This document shows positions 11,311 to 22,545 of a stretch of DNA of 64,000 nt, piece after piece. How positions within the stretch are numbered: the stretch's first letter is position 1; the number at the start of each line of letters is the position of its first letter. The notes under the pieces were generated by a model that worked only from the letters and a program-made list of their open reading frames with translations, was not told the origin of the DNA and searched no databases. The position numbers and the translations under genes were made by a program. Source of the stretch: Trichobilharzia szidati (lineage: Eukaryota > Platyhelminthes > Trematoda > Strigeidida > Schistosomatidae); assembly GCA_944472155.2 (NCBI GenBank), contig OX235273.1, positions 80,904,793 through 80,968,792 on the forward strand, given 5' to 3'.

Positions 11311-11686
11311 TGATATCATCATTCTATTTCACAGGTTCTCATCATCTGCACAGCACTACCTGAAATTACAAGGGTTATTATAAATAATAACACTAACATA
11401 CTTCAGTGTTTGAGTGGTAGTAGAGAGAACGTGATTAAGTTTGTTCTGTTTCCTATATTCTCCTCCTCCCCCTCCTTTTCCATTTTCAAAACGTATAAAT
11501 TGATGGTAACTTAAACTTTAACGAATTGTAATGCTTATACTTTGTACGCGTTGATTTTATATATTTTTTTCTCTAATACCATTCAGACATTGAAGAATGT
11601 TATTGTTATTACTTATAACCATTGTAATTTCAGGTAGTGCTGTGCAGCTGATGAGAACCTGTGAAATAGAATGATATCACATTTAA
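11311..11686. repeat. Inverted repeat with hammerhead-like core
   Basis: Left arm 11311-11408 and right arm 11592-11686 are inverted copies, about 95 bp each, around a pyrimidine-rich loop. The right arm (plus) contains CAGCTGATGAGAACCTGTG, then AAATAGAATGATATC: a CUGAUGA core, 8 nt, GAAA, and a short AUA/UAU hairpin followed by C. No coding trace. It resembles the inverted PLE ends elsewhere in the window. Confidence 0.6.
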
Positions 11687-11789
11687 AAAATCCATAGAAA
11701 AGCAATCAACCAAACTGCTTGGCTAATTCAGCAGTATATTCTGCATCCATTTAATCTGTATTTGTGTACGAGGCTAATGTAAACGCCAG

Positions 11790-12180
11790 AATTAAACTGC
11801 CCTATTCAGGCAGTCAACATGGGGCTCTAGTGGAATGCCGTGACCAGTAGAATACAGCAGGTTGAAAATGAGGCAGTAACTCATCGAAGAAGACATTGCG
11901 AAATGGTCGCGCTATGTCATGAATTGGCAGAAGTTAAAATTCAAGGACCATTGGATCGAACCCAGTGGCTCAATGGTCTACGCGATCGCTGGCCTTGTAA
12001 CCAGAAGGTCCTGGGTTCGAATCCCGGTGGGTGCGCACTGTTGAGGAGCAAGTCTCAAACTAGGCTGACGAAACAGCTGTTCAGTACTCCCAGGTTTTTC
12101 AGTGGTTCTCAAACTGATGTCAGCTCATGATGAAATTCTCCATGCAATCAAACAAAATCCAAACAAAACCGATACTTGAC
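11790..12180 (+). mobile_element. S3 element copy b, near full length
   Basis: In order: 5' body, tRNA-like head with A box GTGGCTCAATGGTCTACG and B box GGTTCGAATCC (about 11970-12035), hammerhead block (12036-12090, UUGAGGA core, GAAACAGCUGUUCAGUACU), and 3' body ending CAAACAAAACCGATACTTGA. Pol III transcription is inferred from the boxes. Confidence 0.88.
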
Positions 12181-12766
12181 AATACAAAATCAGTTGGAAG
12201 ATCTCAAGATGGGTCTACAAAACGGATACTTTTATATTTAATTTATTCAATATTTCCATTAACTTTTCTGGAATCTTTAATAGAACTGTCTCCTTTTTTC
12301 TGACATTAGTGTAGGTGTGAAGAATTATGAAAAGTACAGGTTAACTTAATCGAAGCAAACATTTTGATTTTACTCAGGTGATATTAATGAGTCAGTCATT
12401 GTATGGGTGATGAAATAGTTGTCGGCTGACAGTAAACCGATTCGCCAGTCGTGTGAATCTTTTCTCGTGTATCTTCATTGTGTCCTTGTTGACTAAAACA
12501 TGCCATTCATTATTTCAAACTGTCGGGACTTATTTATCCTACTTCAGCAGTTGTCACTCAGCAATTCAGTTCACACTGGCGAAGGAATCTGACACAGAAA
12601 ATCTTTTCTGAAGGTCTATTTAACAAGACGTGAACCAGATGGAACACTAAAAGATCGATCTACAGAAAGCCGACGTGGAATGGATAACTTACTAACTTTC
12701 ATCGTTGGACTCCCCGATATACAAAAAGAAACCTGATCCGTCCACTGAGCCACAGAATCTGCAGCA

Positions 12767-12946
12767 TGCGCCGGTGGCACAGTGGTTAGGACTCTCGCCG
12801 ACCATGCACATGGTCCGGGGTTCGATCCCCTGCCGACGCACACCCGATATCTATGGTCGGCCTGCGAAATTTGGGCTACCGATATCCATGCTGAAAATTC
12901 CATACTTGTACTGAAAATACGGTGTGGCATCAAGCTGTGATAAAAA
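12767..12946 (+). mobile_element. S1 SINE copy a, inserted in a PLE
   Basis: Head GCCGGTGGCACAGTGGTTAG (A box) and GGGGTTCGATCCCC (B box), S1 tail with GGGCTACCGATATCCATGC and AAAATACGGTGTGGCATCAA, ending in an A run. PLE coding sequence continues on both sides. Confidence 0.92.
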
Positions 12947-13212
12947 AAATGAAAGAAGAGCTAAACATCGAAAATAGCTACCCAGAACGTTTCACTACAA
13001 AACTGATGAAATCTAAATCACAAAGGCGGCCCACACTTTCTGCTTCTAAAAAGAACTTATCTACCTGAATCTACTATTCAATGGAGACTCATCATCAGAA
13101 ATGCTGAGAAACCGCCTGTCCTACTCACTGAAGAAAACCTTCTTCACCGCTGAACTCTGACTAACCTTCTTTACAAAACCAATGATTCGCATGAATGTGA
13201 AGCATTTCCTTT

Positions 13213-13380
13213 TTATTCCACACCGTATTTTTCGGTACAGGTATGGAATTTTCAGCATGTGATATCGGTAGCCCAAATTTTGCAGGCCGACCACAGCTAT
13301 CGGGGGTTCATCGGCAGGGGATCGAACCCCAGACCATGTGCACGATTGGCGAGAGTCGTAACCGCTGTGCCACCGACGCA
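13213..13380 (-). mobile_element. S1 SINE copy b, inserted in the same PLE
   Basis: A full S1 copy opposite in orientation to copy a, reading on the minus strand from GCGTCGGTGGCACAGCGG (13380) to the tail TACGGTGTGGAAT (13213). PLE endonuclease codons resume immediately after 13380. Confidence 0.92.
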
Positions 13381-13857
13381 AACTGTTGGCCTCACCAGTG
13401 TGCATCTACCAGTTCAACTCTCGTGTGAAGCTAGATATGTCGGTCGTATCCAGCGTTTTCTATCCAGACGTCCCATTGAACATTTACCCTCATACTTTCA
13501 TAAAGAAGGAAAAATGTGCTTACGAAGCTCTATCCTGGAACACCTGATCGAATCTGGACACCAGGCAAGCACACAAAAAAACTTCAAACGTTATCTACAG
13601 AATATGTGGTAGTCTCGCCAGAAGAGTACGAAACAAACAAACATGTTAAAACCTGAACTCTGCACACAGAAGAAGTTTGTTTAGTCATTAAATCTACGAT
13701 GGACCTGATCTTTCTTAATACCGAATAAATAATTTTGTTTCGTCTTTTTTTGGATTATTTGTTTCTTGATGGTATAATATTTTCTTCCCCCACAGCCTAC
13801 TAAATCTCTACGCCTTATTACCACTTCTGTTAACTTGACTTTCCTTCAATTTTGATT

Positions 13858-14340
13858 CAAAGTATTGGTTTGGTTGCATGTAGGATTTCATCATGAGCTG
13901 ACATTGGTTAGAGAACCATTGGAAAACCTGGGAATAGTGGACAGCCATTTTCTCAGTCCTAGTTTGGACTCTTCATCAGTACGCACCCACCAGGGTTTGA
14001 ACCCAGGACCTTCGGGTTATAGGGCCAGCGAGCTCGTAGACCATTAAGCCACTGGAACCTGCCGATCCAATGCCCAGTGCATGAATTCCAACTTCTGCCA
14101 ATTCACGACATAGCGCGACCGCTTCGCAATGTCTTCTTCGATGAGTTACTGCCTCATCTTCAACCTGCTGTACCCTACTGGTCACGGCATCCCACTAGAA
14201 CCCCAGTTTTACTGCCTGAATAGGGCCAGTCGCTAGTGAGCATCAGATTAATTTTCAAGTATTGGTTTTGTAGAGATTTTTTTTGGTTTTGTTTGTTTGT
14301 ATATAGGATTTCATCTCGAGCTGATTTTAGTTGAGCTCTT
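13858..14340 (-). mobile_element. S3 element copy c with unit-to-unit junction
   Basis: Minus strand; a complete S3 unit (A and B boxes within 13990-14060, hammerhead block at 13935-13990). At 14257-14340 a second unit's 3' segment (GATTTCATCTCGAGCTGA on plus) lies directly upstream of the unit's 5' end, in the same orientation, joined at CAAGTATTGGTTTTGTAGAG. This is a dimer junction. Confidence 0.85.
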
Positions 14341-14506
14341 CTCAACCCCGTCAATTAGATTATGTCACTCAACTTGCTTATTTAATCTTATTTTTGTTTC
14401 TAACTCATTAACGAAATTTATTCCCTAAAATTTACAATTCTAATGACGTATCCTTAAAAATTTTCATTTTGTCACTAAGACCATTTACTGTATATATGCG
14501 ATTGTA

Positions 14507-14549
14507 GAGCTTGAAAATGATGCTGCCGAAAAGAGTAACTCTTTGCTGA
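14507..14549 (+). ncRNA. Hammerhead-like module, PLE 3' end
   Basis: GAGC, AAAAUGAUGCUGCC, GAAA, hairpin AAGAG/CUCUU, U, GCU: same order as in the other PLE 3' ends. The core is degenerate. Confidence 0.45.
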
Positions 14550-14559
14550 AAGCCTTTTC

Positions 14560-14940
14560 TTTTATATGAGTCAATAGGAATTTCTAACTTGTTTATCCCA
14601 CTAACTAATCATAACTTTAATAAGCAAAACGCTCGTATTTTGGTCTGAACGCAGGAAACCAATCAATGCGTGCTTTCAAACTTCCGCCGTGTTATGCACA
14701 GTCAAAAATTATACTCCAAAAATATCAAAACACGATTTAGCGTGATGGAATCAGTAGATAGTCAGCTGCATAACATTGAGTTTAGTCAAACAAAATGTCC
14801 GAATTAGTAAAATAACACATTATCAACAGTCCACCACTACACAGTGTCCAATTAAAGCATGAAGAATAGGAATCAGCCAAGTATAATTTTTAGAATGACG
14901 ATACAAAGGTCAGTGGAAAAAGAGTAATAATTGCGGAATT
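14560..14940. other. No recognised feature
   Basis: AT-rich; no coding or repeat signal that I can place. Confidence 0.4.
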
Positions 14941-14944
14941 AACT

Positions 14945-15140
14945 GGTGGACGGTGACTAGCAGTGGAATCCAAGATCCGCATTTTGTCCTATTTGGGACT
15001 CGTCAGCCACTGGATGTACCTGCATTCCGCAGTAAGTTATTTTGTTCCCACCGGGGCTCGAACCCAGCACCCACAGTTTCAAACGCCAAAGCGTTATCCA
15101 CTAGACCATCTGGGCTACGAGAGCCACCTCTTGTGCAACG
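14945..15140 (-). mobile_element. S4 (SM-alpha-like) element with hammerhead
   Basis: On the minus strand: a tRNA-like head (GATGGTCTAGTGGATAACG as A box, GGTTCGAGCCCC as B box, 15040-15115), then a hammerhead (14963-15030) reading CUGACGA, GUCC-CAAAUA-GGAC, AAAA, AUGC/GGAU, C, UUGGAUUCC. This is the layout of the known schistosome SM-alpha ribozyme. G12 of the GAAA box is A, and one stem III pair is lost, so it is probably inactive. Confidence 0.85.
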
Positions 15141-15148
15141 GGTCATAT

Positions 15149-15471
15149 TAATTACTTAATTGAATTTTAGATTTTCCCGTCGATTGATTGGACCGAAGTG
15201 CTTGGTCTCAAGTTGACATGTTGGCTTCTTGTGCAGATGCTAAGGGCACTGGGTTCGAGCCTCGGTGGGAAAATCATCACTCACTGGGGAATGCAGGTAC
15301 ATCCAGCGCATCCTGGATTCCACTGCTAGTTACCACCCACCAATTAACTTCTAATTACATGCCCAGATATCGTCAAAGTATCTGCACAAAGAGCCGACAT
15401 ATCAACCTGAGACCAAGCACTTCGGTCCAATCAATCGACGAGAAAATCTAAAATTGAATTAAATAATTACG
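15149..15471. mobile_element. S4-like element flanked by inverted 5' copies
   Basis: Arms of about 75-90 bp (15149-15240 and 15383-15471) are nearly identical inverted repeats containing GGACCGAAGTGCTTGGTCTC. Between them lie a B box (GGGTTCGAGCCTC, 15253-15265) and ACATCCAGCGCATCCTGGATTCCACTGC (positions 15299-15328; read as two halves, stem I arms joined). The whole CUGAUGA-to-GAAA part of the hammerhead is deleted here. Confidence 0.7.
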
Positions 15472-15474
15472 GAA

Positions 15475-15890
15475 TTAGTTGAAATATTCAAATAAGTATC
15501 ATCCCTGTACACAGACCACTAATGGAGGGATTTTCGTATCAAGCATTCTGCTTAATTATGTTCAGGACAAATCGAGGATAAAATTATACTATGTGATATG
15601 GGCTGATTCAAAAGATGAGTTCTAAATAAGAGTAAATACATACCCTTGATTCCACTATGATCGATAACTTGAATTACTCTAAATTAAAGCTATTGTTCAG
15701 AATTAATTGCCAGTGTAGAAATGGCCATATATAAAAAGAAAGATTGTCAATATTCAATGAATGTTTTATCGATTGATATTTATGTGGTCGATTGCACTCA
15801 ATTATTTATTTTATTTTTTGTTGATAATGTACTACGAATATATGCATTCATTTTTATGAAAAGTTAAATGCACTTGATTTCACAGAAGAT
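15475..15890. other. No recognised feature
   Basis: AT-rich sequence without coding signal or recognised repeat. Confidence 0.4.
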
Positions 15891-15894
15891 TTCT

Positions 15895-16350
15895 TTATGA
15901 ACATGCATCAGCGAGAGATTCAGAGGGAACCAAACAGTTTCTTTCTAGTATAGGAATCTTCATCAGTGCATACCTGTGATCCCACCAGGGTTCAAACTCA
16001 GAACCTTCATTTCATGAGGGAAGCAGTTTTTACTATTAGGCTATACTGGGTTGGAATCCCAATACTTGTAAATTCTAACTTCTTTAAATTCATGATATAA
16101 CACTACCGCCAGCCAATGCCGTCGATGACCACCTGCTTCACATCCGACACTAATGACCACGACCTGTAGGAAGAACTCCTGTAAGCATGACTAACCGGAG
16201 ATAGATATTCGGATTTTGAGTTTTTTTATGATATTCTCCTTTAGAATTTCGTTATAAAGAGTCCCCGACTAAGATGAAACGGCTATCCAGTACTCCTTAC
16301 TTCTCAAAGGATTTCTAACTGATGTCGGTTGAAAACGAATTCTACATTGA
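15895..16350. mobile_element. S3 fold-back pair, diverged
   Basis: A minus-strand S3 copy (15895-16190, B box complement AGGGTTCAAACTC, tRNA-like region) is followed by a plus-strand 3' part (16255-16350, GAGTCCCCGACTAAGATGAAA then CCAGTACTCC and AACTGATGTC). The two tails point outward. Confidence 0.65.
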
Positions 16351-16539
16351 AATCTGTCAAAAAAAACCCTTTAAAAAACCAAAATCAGAAAATCTGTTTG
16401 CTTGAAATACATCTTATTCACGAATTCATAGTGTAAAATTTCATTTTGAAGCTCAGAGCTCGCAGAATAACCCTCATTTGTAGGGTAAAAAGTAGCGTTT
16501 CACAAATAATAAACCCCTGACTGAAATTTCTGAAATCCT

Positions 16540-17560
16540 GCAAATATATAATGTGCGCTACATATAGATATTGATTTAGAGTATCTCCTCAAAACCTTCA
16601 ACGCAGGACATCGACCAATAAAATTCGCCTTAGAACGTGCATCGAACAGGGCATTTCCATTCTTCGATATCCTACTTATCATAAGTCAACAGTGTACGAC
16701 CCAAAGATCGATATATCGCAAGTCAACATGTATGGGACAGTTTGTCAACTTCCAGAGCTTCATCCCACTGATCCGAAAGCAAAACCTAGCACGTACATTA
16801 AGTTCAAGGATTAGAAAAATCTTTTTGGAATACCAGATAGTGAAAGAATTAAACTCATTACGTGAAACCCTACAAGAAAACGGGTATCCACCAAAATTCA
16901 TTGACAAAAACATAAAAGAAAAGCCTCCGTTGTCAGAAAATCACAACTGTTCCTAAAAAAAACTCCATTCATGAACCTGGAATTCAAAGGTGACATCGAA
17001 ACAGAAATTCTCGGAAACCGCCTTTCTGAATGTCTGAAGAAGACATTTCCAACAGCCACCTTACATATCACATTCTCCAGCAGACAATTATTCCAGTTTA
17101 ACTTTAAGGATAAGAAACGGCTTTTGGCCACCTCAGTGTGTATTTATCAATTGACTTGATCATGTGGAGCAAAGTATATCGGCAACGTCAAGTCCACAAA
17201 CGTATTCTGGAACACTTTCCAGCTTGGTTAGCCAGAGGAGAAAAGATGAATAGCAACAGATCTATCCTCGAACACCTTGTCAACTCTGGATATCGAGCAC
17301 CCCCACATGAATGCTTCACAGTGCTACACAGAGTCCCTCAATATTGTACGAAGGGGTTTCGAATACGCCATCTATACATAGCTGAATCATTGGCTATTCG
17401 GGATCTGAAACCAGACCTCTGCATTCAAAAGCGATACGCATATACATTCACTTGCCCTACAGTGGCCAGAGTAAAGTTCTTACTATAATTTTGATTTTTT
17501 TTTATCATCTTATGAAAATGAATCGTCAAAAAGAAAATTTTCTTCCCAGGCTTTGTCTTT
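16540..17560 (+). mobile_element. PLE-1 relic, RT end to 3' end
   Basis: A degraded RT catalytic-box region near 16553, the RT tail, connector (STCMGQFVNFQSFIPLIRK, 16720-16790; NGYPPKFIDKNIKE to 16920), pre-endonuclease segment (16971-17159) and GIY-YIG region with its core decayed (17138-17240), then the tail EHLVNSGYRAP...KPDLCIQKRYAY to 17488. At least three frameshifts or stops. A 3' segment with TATGAAAATGAATCGTC follows at 17510. Confidence 0.85.
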
Positions 17561-17826
17561 TCCTTATTACATAAACATTTATTATTCATAATCATTTCTA
17601 TTCTAATGTGTTATCTTTGTTTCCTATTTGTCTGCGCTTTAATCCACTAGTCTGCATTGCAATGACTGATCAAAGATTTCTGATTTTGATTTTCCATCAT
17701 GATAAAAGATATATTGAGGAAATCTTATGCTGAATCCTGCTGACCAAGTGTACATTTCAATAACTTTTAGATTATACATTTTTTCGTAGAGATTTGGATC
17801 AATTTCAACGTAAACCTCGTCACGAA

Positions 17827-18165
17827 TCAACCATTTAGAGAATCATTGAGAACCAGGAGGCACTGGACAGATGTAATGACAAATCGTGGACAGTAGGCGC
17901 TAATTCACGACACTGGTTGGTCATAGCGCTATACCACGGAATGACCAAGTTGGAATTCTTGGACCACTGATTCCTGGACTAAGTGTTTAAACGGTCAACT
18001 GGTTTGGCCTCGTAGTCTGAATGCTCCCGGTCCGGTTCCTGGTTGGGTAGTGGGTGTGTACTGGTTATGAGTCCCAAACCAAGACAAACAAACTATACAG
18101 TGATTCCCAGTTTTCGATGATTCTCTAACTGATGTGTGTTGGTTACGAAATCTACATTGAAAATA
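17827..18165. mobile_element. S3 fold-back pair, partial
   Basis: A short minus-strand 3' fragment (17827-17870, AACCA...GGAGGCACTGGACAG) is followed by a plus-strand unit (about 17890-18165) with the family order, ending CAGTTTTCGATGATTCTCTAACTGATG. Diverged; B box region CCGGTTCCTGG. Confidence 0.65.
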
Positions 18166-18274
18166 AAGTGGCTGACGTGAATCTGAACGGCAACATTGTA
18201 TTGGCTTTGGACGACAAGGTAGCCTATTGTCAAAGCGACTTCCTCTAGTCAGAATTCACACATGTCAGTATTTA

Positions 18275-18600
18275 TAACAAGAAACTATGGGAACAAACAA
18301 AACAAGAACCAATCGCCCAACAAATATGCAGGAGAAAGTGGAGATGGATTGGACACTCGCTGTGGAGGCCACTGGGTGACATCGCACGTCAGGCCAGTGC
18401 TCGAGTGGAACCCGAAAGGGAAGCGGCGAGTGGGACGTCAGAGAGTGACATGGAGGAGATCGTGTGAAGAGGAATTGAAACAGTATGGATTAACATGGAT
18501 GCAGGTGAGAAGTACAGCAGAAGACAGAAGCAAGAGGAGACGTACAGTTGAAGCCCTATGTTCCACTAGGAACCCAAGGGGACAATAATAATAATAATAT
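18275..18600 (+). mobile_element. RTE-A copy A5, 3' fragment
   Basis: Covers the last roughly 100 codons (NQSPNKYAGESGDGLDTR, WRRSCEEELKQYGLTWMQ) and the 3' end AACCCAAGGGGACAA + (TAA)n. One frame remains open (18262-18588), but the copy is heavily 5'-truncated. Confidence 0.9.
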
Positions 18601-18604
18601 TTAT

Positions 18605-19050
18605 AAAATCTTTAATCTTGAGGGTACTTTCATACCACCACATAAGAAACTTCTGAGTGAAACAATTGAAGCATCCTACATTATGTCAAAATGTTATTCC
18701 TATAAAAGAAAAATAGAGTGGTGCGATTAGAAGTCTTACTCCTTCTTGCTACTATGTGATTGATGGGAGCTAACAGTGGAATCTGGAGTACACACTTCCT
18801 CTAATGAAAAAAAATTTCGGAGAATTTAATAACTTATCCCTGTGTTGGGAACCAATTCACAGTATACTTCAGGTACTTTTGTAAATACATCAGTCAAAAA
18901 GGACAGTTGATAAAAATCCAAGGTCTTTGACAGTGAGTTCTAAATGGAGCAAGTAATAGTTTTAGATGACACACCAAGAGAGTGTCATTGTCCACACAAA
19001 TACATGCAAACATACACAAATACTGAGTATAACCAGCGTATAATATTTAA
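18605..19050. other. Mostly unassigned; trace of S4
   Basis: At 18765-18800 the minus strand has TCCAGATTCCACTGTTAGC, matching the SM-alpha tail, too short to call an element. The rest is unassigned. Confidence 0.35.
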
Positions 19051-19637
19051 TATGTCAAAATCAGACTCAGAAAGGCAAGATACGCCTTCACCAACCTGAA
19101 AACACTTTGGAAATCTTCTGCTTCACTCAGCCAACCAGCACAAACAACAAGATTCGCATTCTGTTCAACACAAATGTGAAGTGAGTCAATCACTCAGCTA
19201 GTTCCTCTATATGGGCCAGAAACTTGCACTGCAGTCATGTCACGAAAAGGATTTCCACCAAGTAACAGACCTTTATTAGCAGCTGCCTTCTCCAGCTCCA
19301 TACTGAAGATCAGATGGCCAGAAAGGATTAGTGACAATAAACTCTGGCTGGCAACAAACCAGCCAATCAAGAGCCGATTGCTCAACAAATTTGTAGGAGA
19401 AAATGGCGATGGATTGGGCATACGTTAGCGCGCTAGGCACGCCATGGGTCGTCGAGGAAACGGAGGGTGACATGGAGGATATCGTGTGGCGAGTAGGAGG
19501 AGGATGAGATGAGAGATTATGGTCAGTCGTGGGCCCAGCTGCAGCGGACGGTAGGAAATAGAAGAAAGTGAAGATGTGTTGTTGAAGCACTATGTTCCAC
19601 TCGGAACGTTAGGGATTAATAATAAATAATATTAATA
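19051..19637 (+). mobile_element. RTE-A copy A6, diverged subfamily
   Basis: The RTE-A connector and 3' end at lower similarity than other copies (SDSERQDTPSPT.., 19060 onward; LKIRWPERISD near 19310; GTTCCACTCGGAACGTTAGG near 19590), ending in (TAA)n. Shares the ACTCGGAAC end with the fragments at 45.9 and 59.6 kb. Confidence 0.8.
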
Positions 19638-19887
19638 TTCAATAACCTTTTGTAGAATCTGACATTGTCTGAAAGGCAAATTAAATTCACTTGCTATGCA
19701 CAAAAATTTCGCTTGGTATCTGTACCAGTCAGATCAGATTAAATAACTACAAGTAAGCACTTTGAAAAGAGTTGGACAATAATCAAACCTGTAAACTGGG
19801 TATACTGAGGCAATAATGTGCACAGAATCGAAGAAGAACAACAACTAATAATAACTATGTAGAAGTATTACACATCGGAGAAAATTG

Positions 19888-20332
19888 GCGCGTCATAAAG
19901 AGCATCTCAAACAAACTACAGACCTTCATTAACAGTTGTCTTCGCTCAATACTACTCAAGATCAGATGGCCGGCCAGAAAAGATCAGCAACAGAGATCTC
20001 TGGCAATGAGCGAACCAACACAGCAGGAACCGATTGTGAAACAAATAGGCAGGAAGAAATGGAGATGGATTGGCTGGCCATGCTCTGAGGAAACAATGCA
20101 TCAAGTGACATCACTAGACAAGCTATCGCTCGAGTGGAACCTGACCGAATGGGAAGCGGTGAGTTGGTCGTCAGTGCAAGGGTGACTTGGGGGCGGTCAT
20201 GTGAAGAGTAGATGAAAACGTGTGGGCAGACTTGGAGCCAGGTGAAGAATGTAGCAGAGAACCGAACGCAATGGAGACGTGCAGATGAAGCCCTATGTTC
20301 CTCTAGGAATTAAAGGAAACAATAATAATAAT
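19888..20332 (+). mobile_element. RTE-A copy A7, 3' fragment
   Basis: Starts at the HRK.ISNKLQTFINSCLRSI segment and runs to TCCTCTAGGAATTAAAGGAAACAATAATAAT. Very similar to copy A2. An S2-like SINE starts directly at its tail. Confidence 0.9.
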
Positions 20333-20545
20333 CAGACATCGGTAGTTCAGTGGTTGATAACTCGTCAACCATTCAGTTCCCGGCCGATTTACTTCCAAAC
20401 CTCGCTTAACTGACAATAAGTTTGACAAAGAAGGAGGGAGGCTGACAAAAACACTCCGCAAAAAAAAGAATAAATAACATCACTCCTAATGAAACTTCAA
20501 AGATCAGGGCTTGAAGCCCTATGTTTCACGCAAAGGAATAAAATG
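20333..20545 (+). mobile_element. S2 SINE copy b, diverged
   Basis: A degenerate tRNA-like head (CATCGGTAGTTCAGTGGTTG, GTTCCCGGCC) and the S2 tail (TTGAAGCCCTATGTTTCACG, AAAGGAATAAAA). It abuts the RTE-A tail without a gap. Confidence 0.65.
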
Positions 20546-20549
20546 TTTT

Positions 20550-21235
20550 CTTTATAAATGAAAGCTTTACTTCAAATTAGCACCGCCCACTGAAAGGACT
20601 AGTCTAGCTTTATAAATACACTCAAATCTTGTACATGCATATATGAAATTACCATTTGCACAGGGACAATTTATCCCCTCAGACAGACAGCAGCTGTGTC
20701 TAGCAGACAGGATTTTTTTTACAAAAAAAACTGCTAATACAACTCGATATTCAAATAAAAGGAATTAGTTGAGCATAAAATTTCATTCCCGCAGACTAAA
20801 TCTTATTTCTTCTATTTGATACCGTGGATTTTGAACCCTTTATATAATAATAATAATAAATTCTACTTCATTTAGATTTTGTTTTAATTTATAGAAGATT
20901 AAGAAGACAGACAGAAAAGCAGAGCAATTTAATTTCACATTTTTTAAACAGACATATACACGTGGAGGATCTTTTTTTAAAAATTTTATCTAGCCTCTGT
21001 GACATAAATTTATCTGCCTTTGAATTATAAAACGGAAGCACAGATTGACAAAATAAAGTGACATTTGAACAGTGAAAGGTTGGTGGTAAATTTGAAAGTA
21101 GACAGTATCGCAATTAGGTCATTTTATGACTGGAAAGAAAAAAAACAGTTGACTTCACTTCACAATAACAGGATGAAATCATTTCCCGGATTCCTCTGGC
21201 AACCAACATCAAACAAGTAAGTTAAATTAAGACAT
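20550..21235. other. No recognised feature
   Basis: AT-rich with short A and T runs. The minus frame 20889-21113 shows no recognisable domain. Confidence 0.4.
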
Positions 21236-21237
21236 CA

Positions 21238-22180
21238 TAAGAATATTTCGCCTGACTTTTTGCATTAGGAAGTTGAGGCACTCAAGCATAACCCGACCCC
21301 TCCTCTTACAGTTTGTCAACTCATGCATCATACCTATTCTTCTTTACTGTTCACCCTTATTCTTTCCTGGATTCCTTAAAAAAGACTATGTCATACTTCG
21401 TAGAACTCTGAAGACTGTCAGTAGGACGAGTGGTATCCCATTGGACTGTATCGTTGACATTGTCACTGATAGGCACTTGATGTCATGCAACAAATTTGCT
21501 AAAGGAATTTTGTCAGACTCTGAGCACCCACTCTACCCTTAGCTCCAACCTTGTGTCTCCTCAGATAAAACAACAAGTCTTTTCAGAAAACTTTATGCAC
21601 GTACGTCTAAGTAAAAATTCCACTATACCATATTTAGCACGTACTTTATGTGATGAAAGTAGTGTCAGGCATGAACTAACTGACTAGCCTTCTTTGCACT
21701 ACTAAATAAACCATTTCCTCCAACCCTACAGCATCAAACTTTATTGTTATTGTATTTCTTATATTTATAATCCTCTCAATTTTTGTTTTTGTTTATTTTT
21801 TTTCATAAGTGTGGACATAATTTAAGCTGTGTTATTACTGTTAATTTTGTATTTCCCCTCACTATACTATATCAACAGAACATTAGATCCAATAATCTAT
21901 AACATGCTAAAGTTTCCAAACTGAACCGACAATACCCTTTGAAACAAACTCACTGTTATTATTATTTTTATTATATTTAATAATCTTAATTCATGCTTCG
22001 AATATTTTTGACTTAATATCGTAAATGTGGACAAATTTTTCCGATTTATTTAGTTTTAATTTTTAATTTTATTTATATTTTAAGTAAATCAGATGCAATA
22101 TTGTGACAAATGTTGAGAATTCCATTCTGTATTATAAGTACTGTTTTTGGAATAAAGTACATTATTATTATTATTATTAT
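21238..22180 (+). mobile_element. CR1-B LINE, 3' fragment B1
   Basis: Matches the C-terminal third of the CR1-B protein at 55 kb: LLLQFVNSCIIPILLYCSPL, KDYVILRRTLKTVSR (21273-21542), then KNSTIPYLARTLCDESS (21600-21687), with a stop (TAG, 21541-21543) and a frameshift. The 3' end is GGAATAAAGTACATTATT with repeated ATT, as expected for CR1-like tails. Confidence 0.88.
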
Positions 22181-22284
22181 ATCAAGAATTCAGTATGCTG
22201 AAATCAAGTGGATTAACTCAGTCTACAAAATATCAACAGGAAATCACAAGTACAGTTAAACAATATTTGGTATCTGAAACAATT

Positions 22285-22545
22285 GGTGCCAGGTTTCAGT
22301 CTCCTTGAGAACACCGTCAGTCCCTGGAAATGCAGGTGCTTCTACATCACCTCCAGGATCGAACCCAGTACCTTCCAGTTACAAGCCAAGCCCGTAGACC
22401 ACTTAACCATGAAGACTCGACTTAGTGGCCAGGGCATGAGTTCTAACTTCTAACAATTTGCGATTTCACTGCGAACACCAGTCAGTTTCATCGGCAAGTA
22501 TTTGTCCTCACTCCCGACTGGGTGGACCCCAGTGGTCAGGAAGTC
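22285..22545 (-). mobile_element. S3 element copy f, partial
   Basis: Minus strand, with AGGATCGAACCCAGTACC as B box complement, CGTAGACCACTTAACCATG as A box complement, and the body segment CAAGTATTTGTCCTCACTCC. The hammerhead part is largely lost. Confidence 0.7.

Larger units (their letters stand above)
12525..14556 (+). mobile_element. PLE-1 element split by three short insertions
   Basis: A single PLE can be followed through the insertions. RT end (IQFTLAKESDTENLF, 12545-12610), connector (VYLTRREPDGTLK, then TKRNLIRPLSHRI, to 12766), [S1a], connector (NSYPERFTTK, KSQRRPTLSASKK, 12947-13212), [S1b], and the GIY-YIG region (LSCEARYVGRIQRFLS, 13381-13612). The 3' region runs to about 13857, then [S3c], and a terminal segment with a hammerhead-like block to 14556. 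Frames are broken. That the terminal segment belongs to the same copy is an inference from order and orientation. Confidence 0.75.

Noticed and set aside
12767..12840. Possible functional tRNA genes at the SINE heads
   Set aside because: Only A and B boxes are kept; no full cloverleaf with acceptor stem could be drawn, and each head is followed by a shared SINE tail.
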